A stretch of 64,000 nucleotides of DNA from Quillaja saponaria (lineage: Eukaryota; Streptophyta; Magnoliopsida; Fabales; Quillajaceae): positions 248,001-312,000 of the forward strand of contig CM055606.1 of NCBI GenBank assembly GCA_029379385.1, read 5' to 3'. The number at the start of each line of letters is the position of its first letter. Positions within the stretch are counted from its first letter, which is position 1. Of the stretch, positions 22,926 to 35,300 are shown one piece after another. Below the pieces are notes generated by a model that did not search any database, had not been told where the DNA came from, and worked only from the letters and a program-made list of their open reading frames with translations. Position numbers and translations under genes: made by a program.

Positions 22926-23697
22926 TTTCTCTCTCTAGATTTATCTTTTTTTTCTCTCTATATCTCTTTTGTCTTAATTTATATCTATATTCTATATATA
23001 TATATATATATATATCAATCAACATGTTTTAATCATATTTAAAATGAAGAAGATATTTAGAGATGTGGAATTGAATGCATGTTTCATTGAAGCCAAGCCA
23101 CCACCCTCTCCTTGTTTTTGTTTTACATTAACAACATAAAGGTCGTGGGCAACGGTACCCAAAACAAAAGAAATAAGGATTTGACAACCCGTCACTGGTC
23201 ACGTAACATCTAGTAAGCTGTCCCCCATTGAAATGATCATGTGGACTTTATGGGTCTTTTACGTGAGGAATTATCAATCTTAATATTACATTATCAAAAT
23301 AGAAAAAGGAGGGACTATGTGGTTAATTTAGTGGATGTCAATTTTTCCTCTCTAGCTATTGGAGAAAAGATAGAACATAGATGGTAGACATAATAATAGA
23401 TTCAGAAATATTTACTTACACCTAGATTGAAGAATAAAAATAATTTTATCTTCAAATAACACTTCATGTGAATATCTATTTTTATCTTATCTCCAATCAT
23501 CATTCGTAGCCTCTCTATGTTTCATGTACATAGTAAATTATTTACTATAAATTATATAGAGTGAGTCATCCATCACTTACTATTTATTCGTCAGGTATAA
23601 GATTTTAATTTGGCTTGATATGATTTTAATATAGATAATTCATAAATTTTAAATAGATGAAAACAAATTGATTGAATTAGGCATCTATCCCATGAGA
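22210..23697. repeat. segment shared with the copy 3 region (6345-7737)
   Basis: Covers the start of hydrolase copy 4 intron 1, exon 1 and about 770 bp upstream. It matches the orphan copy 3 segment. Beyond 23697 this copy continues into the tandem repeats at 23.6-26.1 kb, whereas copy 3 breaks off at block B. Confidence 0.8.
22993..23015. repeat. TA microsatellite upstream of hydrolase copy 4
   Basis: A (TA)n run about 70-90 bp upstream of the start codon on the minus strand. It also provides the only TATA-like sequence close to this start, together with TATAAATTAAG (read on the minus strand) at 22973-22983. Confidence 0.8.
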
Positions 23698-24893
23698 CCA
23701 ATTGATATTTCTAAATGTTTGCTTCGTGTACTTATAATTTCACAGAAATGAAAACAATTGTATTTTTTTTATTTTTTTTTTCCGGTTGGGATGAACACAT
23801 AAAAGAGAAATTTTAACATTATATATACTTTTCACAATAACGGAATAAGACCAGCATGGGACCATATCTATGAACTAATTGAATATGGACCTCACAATCA
23901 AATCAAATGGGCTCTTATAAAAGAAAATATCCTATTCATGTCTATAAATATCTTCTTCTTTTTTCGTTTTCTTTTTTTTCTTTTTTCTTTTTTTTGTGAG
24001 AATCCTATATACTTCTATTTAAATGGCTAAATTTGTTTACACTTTATCTTATGTAATTTGATTATTTCTAATCTCTTCATTCACGTGATTTAAAATGTTA
24101 CATTATAATTTGAAAAAAAAAAAAATTAACTTTTTCATCTCAACTAACATAATAATGCTCATGTGCCAGGTACATATATTCATGTTTTCTTCTACATCAC
24201 TTGTAATTTTTTACATTTAACCTGTCCAATTTGAATTATTCAAATAATTTATTTTAAAAAATATAAAACAATAATGTGGTACATTTTTTATTTATTAGTT
24301 AATTTAGTATGATAATTTCACGATTTGTATAAAATAATTATTTTTAGTTACTCCTGTATAAACTCTTTCTTGAATTTTTGTCCTTTTTGTTTTTCTTTAT
24401 CCATTGATAAATTTTTAGAAAATTTCTCTTTCTTTTTCTTCAGTCTTCCACAAAACTTTTTTTTTTTTCTCCCTATTTACAAATCTTTTACTTCAAAATG
24501 ATTTTTTCAAATTTTAATAGAGAAAGAAAACAAAAAAATAATAATAATAAATCAAGAATGCGGTTTACACAAAAGAAACATAATGAAAATATTTTATTTT
24601 TATTTGCAAATCGAGATTTTTCATGCTAAATTAATTTCTGCATAAAAATAAAATATATTATTATGATTTATTTTTTTTAATTTAGATTTGTCTCTGAAAC
24701 TAAATTGCATGAGATGGGATGTAAAAATTAACAAATAGAGTGCATGTGCATGTCACATGAATATTATTTTGTTATTTTTGATGGCAAAGTTAACTTTTTA
24801 ATATTTTTAACTACATGGAGGTCTAGACATATAATATTTTAAATCACGTATATAAAAGAATAAATAGTCAAATTACAAGAAGATAAAATATAA
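23615..24893. repeat. diverged tandem repeat, unit 1
   Basis: Aligns with 24917-26120 in the same orientation. Shared landmarks are a CTTGATATGAT start, the core with GGGCTCTTATAAAA (about 23920), CATGCTAAATTAATTTCTGC (about 24619) and the end AATCACGT followed by AAGAATAAATAGTCAAAT. Substitutions and indels are many, so the duplication is old. No coding capacity is visible. Confidence 0.75.
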
Positions 24894-24916
24894 ATAATTC
24901 ATAATGGTCTACTTTT

Positions 24917-26120
24917 AACTTGATATGATATGATCTTAATATAGATAATTCCTAAATTATTTAGATAGATAAAAAATAAAAAAATAAAATTTGATTGAAT
25001 TAGACTTCTATCCAATGAGACAATTTGATATTTCTAAATAGATGAGGTGGACTCTTTTAGTAGCATAATGTTTGCTTCGTGTACTTAGAATTTCACAGAA
25101 ATGAAAACAACTATTTTTTTTTTCTCTCGTTGGGATGAACACATAAGAGAGAAATTTTAATATTATATATACTTTTCACAATAATGGAATGAGACCCGCA
25201 CGGGACCATGGCTATGAACTAATTGAATTTGGACCTCACAATCAAAGCAAATGGGCTCGTATAAAAGAAAATATCCTATTCATGTCTATAAATATCTTAT
25301 CCTACCCATTTCTCTTCTCTTTTTATTTATTTATTTGAGAATCCTATGCTTCTATTTATATGGACTAAATTTGTTTACACTTTATCTTCATTTAATTTGA
25401 TTGTTTCTAATCTTTTCATTCACGTGATTTAAAATGTTACATTATAATTTCATATAATTTGAGAAAAAAATAACTTTTTCATCTCAACTAACAGAATATT
25501 GTTTATGTGCCAGGTACATATATTCATGTTTTATTCTACATCACTTGTAAGTTTTTATGTTTAACCCTTACAATTTGAATTATCCATATAATTTATTTTA
25601 GAAATATAAATCAATAATGTGGTACCTTTTTTTTATGCCTTAGTTAATTTAGTACTGAAAATTTCACGATTTGTATAAAATAATTATTTTTAATTACTTT
25701 CCCAATATAATAATCTTTTAACTTAAAATGATTTTTTTCAAATTTTAATGGAGAAAGAAAACGAAAAAAAATAAGAAATCAAGAATGAGGTGTATACAAA
25801 AGAAACATAATGAAAATTTTTAATTTTTTTTTTTCAAATCGAGATTTTTCATGCTAAATTAATTTCTACATAAAAATAAAATATAGTATTATGATTCCTT
25901 TTTTTTTTTAGTATAGATTTATCTCTTAAATCTAAATTGCATAGGATTGAAATATAAAAGTTAACTAATAGAGTGCATATGCATGGCACATGAATAATAT
26001 TTTTGTTATTTTGGATGGAAAAGTTAACTTTTTAATACTTTAACTAGTTTAGGTGTTTAATATTTTAAATCACGTGTATGAAAGAATAAATAGTCAAATC
26101 ACAGGGAGATAATATATAAA
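24917..26120. repeat. diverged tandem repeat, unit 2
   Basis: Second unit of the pair, slightly shorter than the first. A third, shortened copy is at 13022-14092. All three lie on the outer side of a hydrolase exon 1 or its former position, so this repeat was probably part of the ancestral hydrolase upstream flank. Confidence 0.75.
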
Positions 26121-26129
26121 AAAGTCAAA

Positions 26130-26735
26130 AAAATACAAAAGGTGGAACATTAAGTTATCGGAACATAAAACTTAACTACTTGCTAGTTTAACTAGTAAAG
26201 ATACTGTTTAGCTAGTTTTCTTATAAAAGGATTGGTGTGTTAGGAAATAATTTCCAGGCGATTGTGAACAATTGTGAATAATGATTATCGGTTCAAACTC
26301 TAGTACGACAGTACTAGCAGTTGGGTAATGCTAGAATAAAAAATAGGAGAAATATGAGAATCTAAGGTGGCGGAGGTTTGGAAGGTTAACAATTCCTAAT
26401 GCAAAATGTAATGAAAGATAAATGAAAGACTCATGTTGAGTTTTTTTGGTCAAGAACTTTTATTAAATAGTTTTCTGATGGTCAATTATAGCAGTTTCCA
26501 ATGCAAAGTTTGAATTAAATTAGTCACTTCCCCTAAATTACCGAGACAAATATAGCTAACCACCCCATACATAAGGCAAAAGTTGCTAACCGAAAAATAT
26601 TAGATCTTGGCTTGAGTAGCCCCTTAGCTTATGGTTTAAATTAATTTATTTTAGTTAATTGATAAAAATATCTTTTATATCATAGTAATTACTATACTTA
26701 TAAATAATTAATTAACATAATTTTTATATCATTTC
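26130..26735. other. intergenic, nothing recognised
   Basis: AT-rich sequence with no recognisable gene or repeat of its own. It links the tandem repeats to the transposon end at 26740. Confidence 0.45.
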
Positions 26736-26739
26736 ATGT

Positions 26740-26892
26740 CTGAAACCAACTTCTCAAACAAAAATATATGGAATGAAATAATTATTTCTCACTGATACTA
26801 TCAAACAATAAAACGGAATGATCATTCTATTCTCTTTTCTTTGCCCTTTCCAATTCTATAAAAATCATTCAGACATGCCAAACTAGCCCTAT
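26740..26892. mobile_element. solo right end of a MITE-like element
   Basis: The stretch ending in CATGCCAAACTAGCCCT resembles the last 150 bp of the element at 52907-53798, which ends in TGCATACTAAACTAGCCT. It shares the internal landmarks GGAATGAAATAATTATT, CTACCAAACAATA-like and CATTCTATTCTC-like words. No matching left end was found nearby, so this is a fragment. Confidence 0.5.
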
Positions 26893-27235
26893 CTTATTTG
26901 ATTTGAATCTTAAAACAAGTCTTCAATGTATTCGGCTAGTACATGATGTTTGGTCGATTAAGTCAAAATTCTAATTCAGTGAGTTTTTTGCACTCAGTCT
27001 TCACATTCTCATCATGAAATTGGACTGAATTTGTAACATGTTATTTTGAGGTGTCAACATATACAAGATTAAATTCGTCACAATTTCAAATAGTCAAAAA
27101 TCAAATTCATGTATTATCTTATGCAAAGGTAAGTAAAATTCTCATAAATATTCTAATTCTCACATAGATTGTCTACTTTTGACCAAGAGAAATTAATTAA
27201 CCAAAACATCAACTCACACTAAAAATAATAATATA

Positions 27236-28320
27236 TACTATATATAAAAGTGGTTTAATGGTAGAATTTTTATATTTCCTTAAATACCCTTCTTAGTTTT
27301 AATTATTTCATAGTTACATTTAGTTGTTATTCTTTCATTGTGATTTTGCTCCTAAATAGATTATTATTAATTTTTTATTTGTTTTCCTAATTTTTCTCTA
27401 TTCTAATATCAATAGAATTGTAATTGTTTTAGAACTATTGATTTTTTACTAATTATTCTCAATATTAATAAATTTATAATTTCTCAATAATTATATGTTA
27501 ATAGTAATTAAGATTGAATTTCTCAATTTTTTTTCTTTATAGGTTTCTAATTATCATAATTTTTTAAGTTCTTCTCAAATTTATGAATTAAGATTTAAAA
27601 AAATATTATGAATGAAAATAAATATTAACAGTATAGGTTTCTCAATTATAATAGTGTTACTTTAATTAATTCATATAAAAATTTCAATAATTATATGTCT
27701 GTAGTAGTTAAGATTAAACTTCTCAATTTTATTTTTTCAATTAGTTCTTCTCAAATTTGTTAATTAATTTTTTAAAATATTATGAATAAAAAAAAATTAA
27801 GATTATAGTTTTCATAATTATAATATTGTTGTTTTAACTTTTAATTCTTCTTTCCATCTTAAGAATTGAAAATATATTATGAAGTTATGAATTTAATTTT
27901 TTTGTTACATTTTCCTATTTGTTTATGAATATAAAAATGATTTAGTGGAAGAAATTTTATTTTCTTAAATACTCTTATGAGTTTTTATTATTATAGAGAT
28001 ACTTTTTAATTAGTTGTTATTTTGATTCAAATAGACTTCTTTTTCTTTTTCTTTTTTTACTTCTTTCCTAATTCTTGTCCATTTTAATATTAATAGGATT
28101 GTAATCATTTTATGACTATGTCTGAATTCTTTTCACTATTAATAAATCTATAATTTATTAATAACTATATATAAGTAGTAATTAAGTTTGAATTTCTCAA
28201 AAAAATTATTTATTAAGTTTCAAATAATTATAATATCATAAATTTAAATTTTAAAAAATGTTATGAATTAAAAGAAATATTAAAAGTATAGTTTTTATGA
28301 TTAGAATATTGTTATATTAT
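27236..28320. repeat. AT-rich region with diverged internal repeats
   Basis: Related passages recur at about 27240-27610, 27640-27790 and 27925-28290. They are recognised by AAGTGGTTTAATGG/AATGATTTAGTGG, AATAGAATTGTAAT and TAATTAAGATTGAATTTCTCAA-type words. The region is extremely AT-rich and non-coding. It begins with TATATACTATATATAAAAG, which can be a Helitron-like start, but no Helitron hairpin and CTAG-type end were identified. Confidence 0.4.
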
Positions 28321-28329
28321 TTCTTTTTT

Positions 28330-30390
28330 TTATTTTTAAAATTTTAACAACATTCATATAATGAATTAAAAAATTTATTTAATCTTTTTTTTTGGTTTAA
28401 TGTCATGAACATGACACATTATTTTTATTAATTATAACTTATTGATATATACATTAATTATTAATAAAATATTATAAACATAGTTGACACATAACGCATT
28501 TGACACGAAAACTAATAATAATAATAATAATTCAAGAAGGTAGCACACAATGCATGCTAAGACAGACAAAGGTGATTCAATTTTCATGGTTGTACTATAA
28601 TTTTTACTTAGTATCTGAGGTAGATAAAGAAAAAGGAAATTCCGAGGAAGCAATCCTCGCAAACTTGTGAATAACAACAATGTCCGTTTGACAAAAACCA
28701 GACAATATTGCAACAAACACGTAGACAAGTACCCATTACCCATATTCCATAAATCACATATTAATACGCAACCCATGGTCCATCATGAGCCACTTGTATA
28801 TGTTTTTCTTGGTAATATTTGTTCTTCACGTTAACCCATCCCATTGGGAAATGGCTCTTTTCCACATCATTAATAGATCTCAGACTGATATTATACTGGC
28901 TTTTACTAACCTGAGAAAGAAATTTTCAATTTCTTCTCAATTTCGTCTGCCAAGAGAAAAACAAAGTTAACACAATTATTGATTAGAAAACAGCATTATA
29001 ATATTTGGATACCAGTTGTGTTTGGTAGTTGGATAAGAATTGCTCTTCTCCTCTGAAACACTAAATCAAGCAATTGGTTGCTTTTATGTAGTACATCTGC
29101 TCCTGCCTTGGTCTCTTTCATCATCTAAAGCAGGAAGTCAATGTAATAAGTAGTAGCTCAAGTGCAAGTCAGATTTGAAAAGCACAGCTAAATTAGGAAA
29201 TGGTCCTGATATAGCTCAAGTGCAAGTTGGATAAGAATAATTTATTTGTGATCATCAAATTTTCTCTGATTTCTTGTTTCTAAAGTTTTAATCTATTTCT
29301 ACCCACAACATATTAGCATTTCTTGTTTCAATCTCTAAAATAGAATGGAAAGAATATTTTATATTATAAGTTGGTCAGGGATATGAGAAATATATGGATC
29401 ACACATAATGATTATCACTATTCTCTGAATCATTTAAATGCCGTTGTGTTTCCTCATAAAACAAACTGAAGAATGTTGAATTGATCTTCTTCTTTTTTCC
29501 TTTTTTTCATGTCTATTGAACTTTACACTTGCCCAAACAGAAATTTTAGTTCCAAAATCATTAAACTAAAACAATAGTGGAAAAGATGCTACTATTTTGA
29601 GAAAAGAAATGCTATTTTCACTATTAAGATGGCTTCTTTCTTATAGTCATGTCTCATATAGACTCAGATCCTCTCGCTTCGAGTTTGTTATGTATAAGAG
29701 AGACAGACATAAAACAAAATTTCTTTAAAAATTAAATTTGTTTTTGAATTAAATATATTTTGTGGAGAGCTTGGTGTTTTTCTCTCCCTAAGAGGACTCG
29801 TGCTACATGAGATGATCCAAATCCTTCACATATAGCTTGACTCGCGTGAATTCCGCAAGCTGCTGGTAGCATCACATAGTAAATGGATTCAGATCCAGCA
29901 AATCATACATCTAAGTCAGGTCTGATAATCTGTGATTACATTTGAAGTCCATGAATGAGTTTGCTTCAATACAGCACAAATTTGCTACTATCTGAGTAAC
30001 AATGTTCTTGCCCCGTGTGGGTTACAGCAAATAATGGTTGCCAAAGTTTACGCAAAGCAGAGCACAAGGACATTGTATAAGGAACAACGTATGGGTGCCT
30101 GCTGCAAACAAGGCCAGGCCACATGTGAGAACAGAATACTAATATACGTTCTCGTCCGTTCCAGTGCTCTTTCTTTTTTTCCCTCAATTTTAACACATGC
30201 TTATACTGCGATTAATGAAACAGTGCCATTCATTTGGACAACCACAAAATGGAACCTTGATACATTCATAGATGAAAATGAATGAAATGATAATATTTAC
30301 ATGTGCATTTTTGTATTCCTGCTTGAATAGTTGGAAACACAAAAGTTAATCCCAAACACTATGGTATCTTGCATAAAAATTAATCAAGAT
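28330..30390. other. intergenic, nothing recognised
   Basis: The open frames here are unsupported. The longest (minus strand 28776-28432) is hydrophobic only because the DNA is T-rich. The part near 30390 is downstream of the KCS gene and may include its 3' end. Confidence 0.5.
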
Positions 30391-30397
30391 AAACATG

Positions 30398-30493
30398 TAG
30401 AAGAAACAGGGTTCACTGACTCATGCTACTCAAATAAAAAGGAACGTAGAAGAAACAAGTTTCACAGACTCATGCTACTCAAATAAAAAGGAC
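30398..30493. repeat. 48-bp tandem duplication downstream of KCS
   Basis: Two adjacent copies, 30398-30445 and 30446-30493, each begin GTAGAAGAAACA and contain CATGCTACTCAAATAAAAAGG. They lie 170-260 bp beyond the KCS stop codon, within reach of its 3' untranslated region. Confidence 0.8.
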
Positions 30494-30659
30494 AATAGCA
30501 GAGAGAATGAGATTCACTATGACTTCCAAGACCAAATAGTAGACACACATGACCCCAGAAATTAAAACTAAATTGAAGGGTGGGAGACAGGACAAAAGAA
30601 CATGACAATTGCCTACTTCAGAAGAATAAACAGAATTGCAACCCAGTTGTGGTTTTACA

Positions 30660-32198
30660 CTATGCCTCAATCACCATCACTGGATACCTATGAATGCAAT
30701 CTTCCCATGGACTATTAGGTGATGGCTTTACATTCCTGAGGGCCTGCCACACTGCACTGTTACACTTGAAACCACTTCCAAATGCAATCTGCCACACCCG
30801 GTTCCCCTTTCTAATCCTGCCCTTTGCCTCTGTGTAAGCCAATTCATACCAAATTGAACTGGACGAGGTGTTACCAAACCGGTGTAGAGTCATTCTAGAT
30901 GCCTCAACATGTACTGGCAGAAGCTGCAAATTCTTCTCAAGCTCATCAATCACAGCCCTCCCACCAGCATGTATGCAGAAATGATCAAAAGCAAGCTTGA
31001 AATCCGGAATATAGGGCTTCACTTTAGCAGTGAACAACTTCTTCGCTACCAAAGTACAAAAGAATAGAAGTTGCTCACTTACTGGAAGAACAAGGGGACC
31101 CAATGTTGTGATGTTAGTTTTAAGTGCCCCGCCAGCAATAGCCATGAGATCCTTTGACAATGAAACCCCAGTTTTCCCAACATCATCCTGCTCCTGATAA
31201 ACACACCTAAATGCCTTGTCATCAGCCCCGCGGTGAGTCCTCACAATATGAACAAGCTTGTACTTAGCCCGCCGCTTATCGGAGGACTTGTTAGAGAGCA
31301 AAACAGCAGAGCCACCAACCCGAAACAGGCAATTGGGTATCAGCATTGACTTCTTATTCCCAAAGTACCAATTTTGAGTAATATTTTCAGTGCTAACAAC
31401 CACTGCATAAGTATTCCTATGAACTTGCAACATATCCTTAGCAAGATCAATTGCTATAACACCAGCACTGCATCCCATACCCCCTAAGTTAAAACTTCTA
31501 ATATTACCCCTCAATTTATACTTGTTAACTATCATAGCAGAAAGTGAAGGTGTTGGATTAAACAAACTACAATTTACAACAAGAATCCCAATGTCTTTGG
31601 GCTTAATATTAGTATTAGCAAATAGATTATCCAAAGCACCATACATAACCTGCTCGGCCTCTTCTCTTGCAGCAGCCATGGAAGGCCTAGGCGGAATATA
31701 GTGCATTGCTTCAGGCACATAAGTCTCTTCGCCCAAGCCGGACCGCTCTAGAATTTTGTACTGAAATTCCAGCGACGACTCGTGGAAATCTCCGGTAAGT
31801 CTCGAATGCTCCATGAATTGGTGGTATTTAACTTGAAGGTGTGAAGGACCTCGATAACACGAATAATCCACAAGATAAATGGATCTCGGGCGGGTCATGA
31901 TGTATACGGTGGTTCCGAAAACAAGAACAGTAGAGAAAATAATGACACTAACCAGATTGTACTGGAGGTGGAGCCAAAGTTGGTGAATGTCATCTGGGTT
32001 CATTTGTGAGGCTTCTATGAAAATTACCGAAATGAGAGGGATTAAACAAAGGGTCAAAAGGTAGGTCATCAAGTAATGGTAACCCAGTTTGACATACTTC
32101 AAATTAACACTCTGTAAGTAATCAGGCAGTCTTCGGGTCTGTTGGTTCTGAACCCCTCCATCACCGGTGGTGGTAGCAGTGGTGGCTTCGGAGCTCAT
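30660..32198 (-). CDS. 3-ketoacyl-CoA synthase, KCS4/KCS9-like
   Basis: Intronless 512-codon gene. The protein performs the first, condensing step of very-long-chain fatty acid elongation in the ER membrane, joining malonyl-CoA to an acyl-CoA. Two N-terminal membrane segments lie at about 41-62 and 81-101, followed by the FAE1/CUT1-type condensing domain. The expected catalytic residues are present: Cys243 in GGMGCSAG, His410 in HFCIHAGG and Asn443 in RFGNTSSSS. The N-terminal [20 protein letters not shown] and MNPDD features place it with Arabidopsis KCS4 and KCS9 by memory; which of the two is not certain. The length fits the family. The start is fixed by the first ATG after a TATA box about 90 bp upstream. 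One small oddity is AGGALK at 355-360, where I recall Glu as usual in the middle (AGEALK). Confidence 0.95.
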   Translation of the reverse strand: MSSEATTATTTGDGGVQNQQTRRLPDYLQSVNLKYVKLGYHYLMTYLLTLCLIPLISVIFIEASQMNPDDIHQLWLHLQYNLVSVIIFSTVLVFGTTVYIMTRPRSIYLVDYSCYRGPSHLQVKYHQFMEHSRLTGDFHESSLEFQYKILERSGLGEETYVPEAMHYIPPRPSMAAAREEAEQVMYGALDNLFANTNIKPKDIGILVVNCSLFNPTPSLSAMIVNKYKLRGNIRSFNLGGMGCSAGVIAIDLAKDMLQVHRNTYAVVVSTENITQNWYFGNKKSMLIPNCLFRVGGSAVLLSNKSSDKRRAKYKLVHIVRTHRGADDKAFRCVYQEQDDVGKTGVSLSKDLMAIAGGALKTNITTLGPLVLPVSEQLLFFCTLVAKKLFTAKVKPYIPDFKLAFDHFCIHAGGRAVIDELEKNLQLLPVHVEASRMTLHRFGNTSSSSIWYELAYTEAKGRIRKGNRVWQIAFGSGFKCNSAVWQALRNVKPSPNSPWEDCIHRYPVMVIEA

Positions 32199-32289
32199 GG
32201 TGGGTTTTTTTTCAAAGTCAAATGCAATAAAAGTGTATAAGGAAAATGGGTGTTTGAATCTATGCGAGGCGGGGAGGGATCAGTGTGGG

Positions 32290-32297
32290 TATATATA
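32290..32297 (-). promoter_or_regulatory. TATA box of the KCS gene
   Basis: TATATATA on the minus strand, about 92 bp upstream of the KCS start codon. This gives an expected transcription start near 32262 and a leader of roughly 60 nt. Confidence 0.6.
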
Positions 32298-32309
32298 GTA
32301 GTTAAACAG

Positions 32310-35300
32310 GGGAGGACCTCCGTGTGAAAGACGGATCTGACTGGTATTTTCTTTTTTTGTTTTTTAATTTGAGCTTGAAAGGGAAAGGACAATGGGGTTC
32401 AACCACGTAGCCCAATGAGATTGAGTGACAGAATGCTCGAGAGGAAATGGGGAGGGGAATGCTCTGTTTTGTTCTGCAACCCAATCTCCCTCTCCTCCTC
32501 TGGTGGTGTCTGTGTTGGAGAAGGAAGAGAGGGAGTGGTATAAGTAAAACTGGATTCTTCGAAAACAAACCAAAAGGGATAAACTTTCTTAGAGTTGAGT
32601 TGGCGAGTTTTTGAGATCGTGACGGTCAAAACAGAGAAGGATGAGAGCGGAAGCTTCAGTGTTTGTTTGTTTTTTTGAGCGGCTTGACCTTATATCCAAC
32701 ATTCCTACTTGTGATTGAATTTTTTCTCACATGTCACTTATCGGATCAGTTCAGAATACATAACCAAAATCAATCGATGACCAACAATTTTATATAATTA
32801 AATAATCATATTTTAAGTAATTGTTAGTTAATTTTAGATTTAGTGTTGGAATTCCTCTCCCTAACAGACTACAGAGTCTATGTATTAACTCAAAACGAAC
32901 TCCAATAACACCCTGAAAGAGAAATGTGGGAACTAAGATCATTTGACCTCATTTGCAAAGAAAGTAAAAGAAAAACTATCAACTTTTAAGTGAGTTTTTA
33001 TATATTTTTGTGTCAGTATTCATTTTACACATGTCACTCTTTAAAGGTATTCACATATTTAATTTACCGTATTCCAAACATAGCTAGCATCTTGAATTGG
33101 CTTCCAATAAATCAAAGGGTAATACAAATCCTAATATTTACTTATGTAACAATGTTGTCTATAATTACTCTTTGGACAAAAAAAACTCACTATGAACTTG
33201 TTTAAAATTAGTTAATCATTAAAGAATGCTTTTGTAATTGATTGTTAACAATTCAATGCGAATAAAGGTCTCTCTCTCTATTTTTTTTCTTTTTAGTTTA
33301 GAAAAATATTTAGTAAAAATCTACAATTCTTCACTTAAAAAAATATATAAATTAATATATTTTAAATTATATAAGATGCAAGAAAATTATCACTTAATAA
33401 TGTATTTATATAAATTATCACCAAACCAAGTAATAATTTATATTAATTTTTTTATATATAAATATATTTATTATAAATACATACATAATTAATAAAAATT
33501 TATTAAATAATACTAAATGAGTTTGTTCACGAATTTGATCTGAATCTTTAGCGAGTAGTTCACGAGCTAGTTTATCATTCATAATTGTTGTGTTTTAAAA
33601 TACAAAATAAAAATAAAATTTGATATAAACTATAAAAACTATTTAATATATCAAATCGCCAACTGTTTGCTTTCGCAAATCAAACTGCAGAACTATGATA
33701 AGGGGATTGGGCATAATTGTCAATTGATCTTAGACTATTATAACTGTTGGGGTCCTATACGAGGGTGTTTTTAAAATCTTAATTTCACAATTGCTTGTAT
33801 GCATTGCCTATTCTTCTTGTCCAATGCTTAATTTGCCCACACCTTGAGGCAAGTTATTGATGGGCCAACCCGCGATTTGCTGAATTTTATATAGATTTTC
33901 ACGAAACTTCAAAATTGTTAATTTGAGTATTCGTATAAGTTTTCACAAAACTTTGATGTTTTAAATTTATGAGTTTTCGTCTTAAAAAGACATTTGTTAA
34001 GATTTTAGATATAAAAAATTTATATTATTTATTAAGAAATATAATTAATTTTAATTTTAATAATATTTAATACATAAATTATTAATTTTAACAAATTTTA
34101 ATTTTTAAAAAATATATTTATTATACCTTCACAAGTATTTTCAATTCAAGTACTCGTTAAAAAATTCTTAAATTGATAATTTCATAATATATTTTTAATT
34201 AGATATAATTAATTAAAATAAGCGTAAATTATTTTAAGAATATCTAATTATTAAGTTAAAATAAATAAATAAATTATAATCCCACGCTCCTTTGTTCATT
34301 GTAAATTTCAATGTCTTTTAATTAATGGTAAACGGCAAGCAAGGAAAATTAAGAAATACTAGAGGATGGACTGAAATCCTCTATCATATGCTTTGTTTAA
34401 TTACTAATTAAGAAATGTGACATTATGCAAACACAAATGTTGAATCAATCAAAAATGAAAAACATAAAATAATCAATTTTACATATCATGTGCATTCGTT
34501 AGACGATGTTAACGATAAAATATGTTAATATTTTAGTACACTATACAAAGGTTATTTATTTGCCCTTACAAGTACGATAGATTTATGTGTGAGGGAACAT
34601 ATGCATAAATGCAATTTCTAACTTCTCAATACCAATTGCTAGTCTTAGTTTTGAATTTCATTGGAATTAGTAAAAAGTGGAAATCTTAAATTTTGTTGTG
34701 TAGCATGAAACTTAAAACTCTTTAGATTAAAAAAGAGAGAGAGAGAGAAGGGGACGGAGAATGCAAAAAAAAATAAAAATTTGAGAGAATTCACAAAGGT
34801 TAGTAAGAAATACAAATCCTTTGAGATTTAAGAAACTCAACACAAGACATGAGTAATAAATTTTAAATAGTTTGGTGCACCGTATAAAATTTTATAATAT
34901 AAAATTATATAATATATTAAGTTGTATAGTTAATATGTTATTATATTATTATTTTATTATTTTTCTCTCCACTATATAATTTTATATTGTCATGAAGTCA
35001 ACTGTACAAATTTATACTATCTTATTGCTCTTAAATATTGTATAATAGTCAACTAAATAGTCTTATATTATTATATTAATCTTATACGTTATACCAAACA
35101 ATTTCTTAATGTTTAACTCGATGTTCATGCATTATTATAATTATAACATGTTATTCAATTGATTAAAATCAAGATTGATAATGCAGTTATATTTTCTTGT
35201 TTATTGACATTTAATTCTAAAACTTTTGGACCCAAACAACTTCAAAACCTCCCTCTTTAGTTTATTTTCCTTGGGCCGAGGCCCATCAGAAGCAGCTCCA

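Noticed and set aside
28432..28776. Hydrophobic 114-codon minus-strand open frame
   Set aside because: Composition follows from T-rich DNA on that strand. No motif, splice context or promoter.
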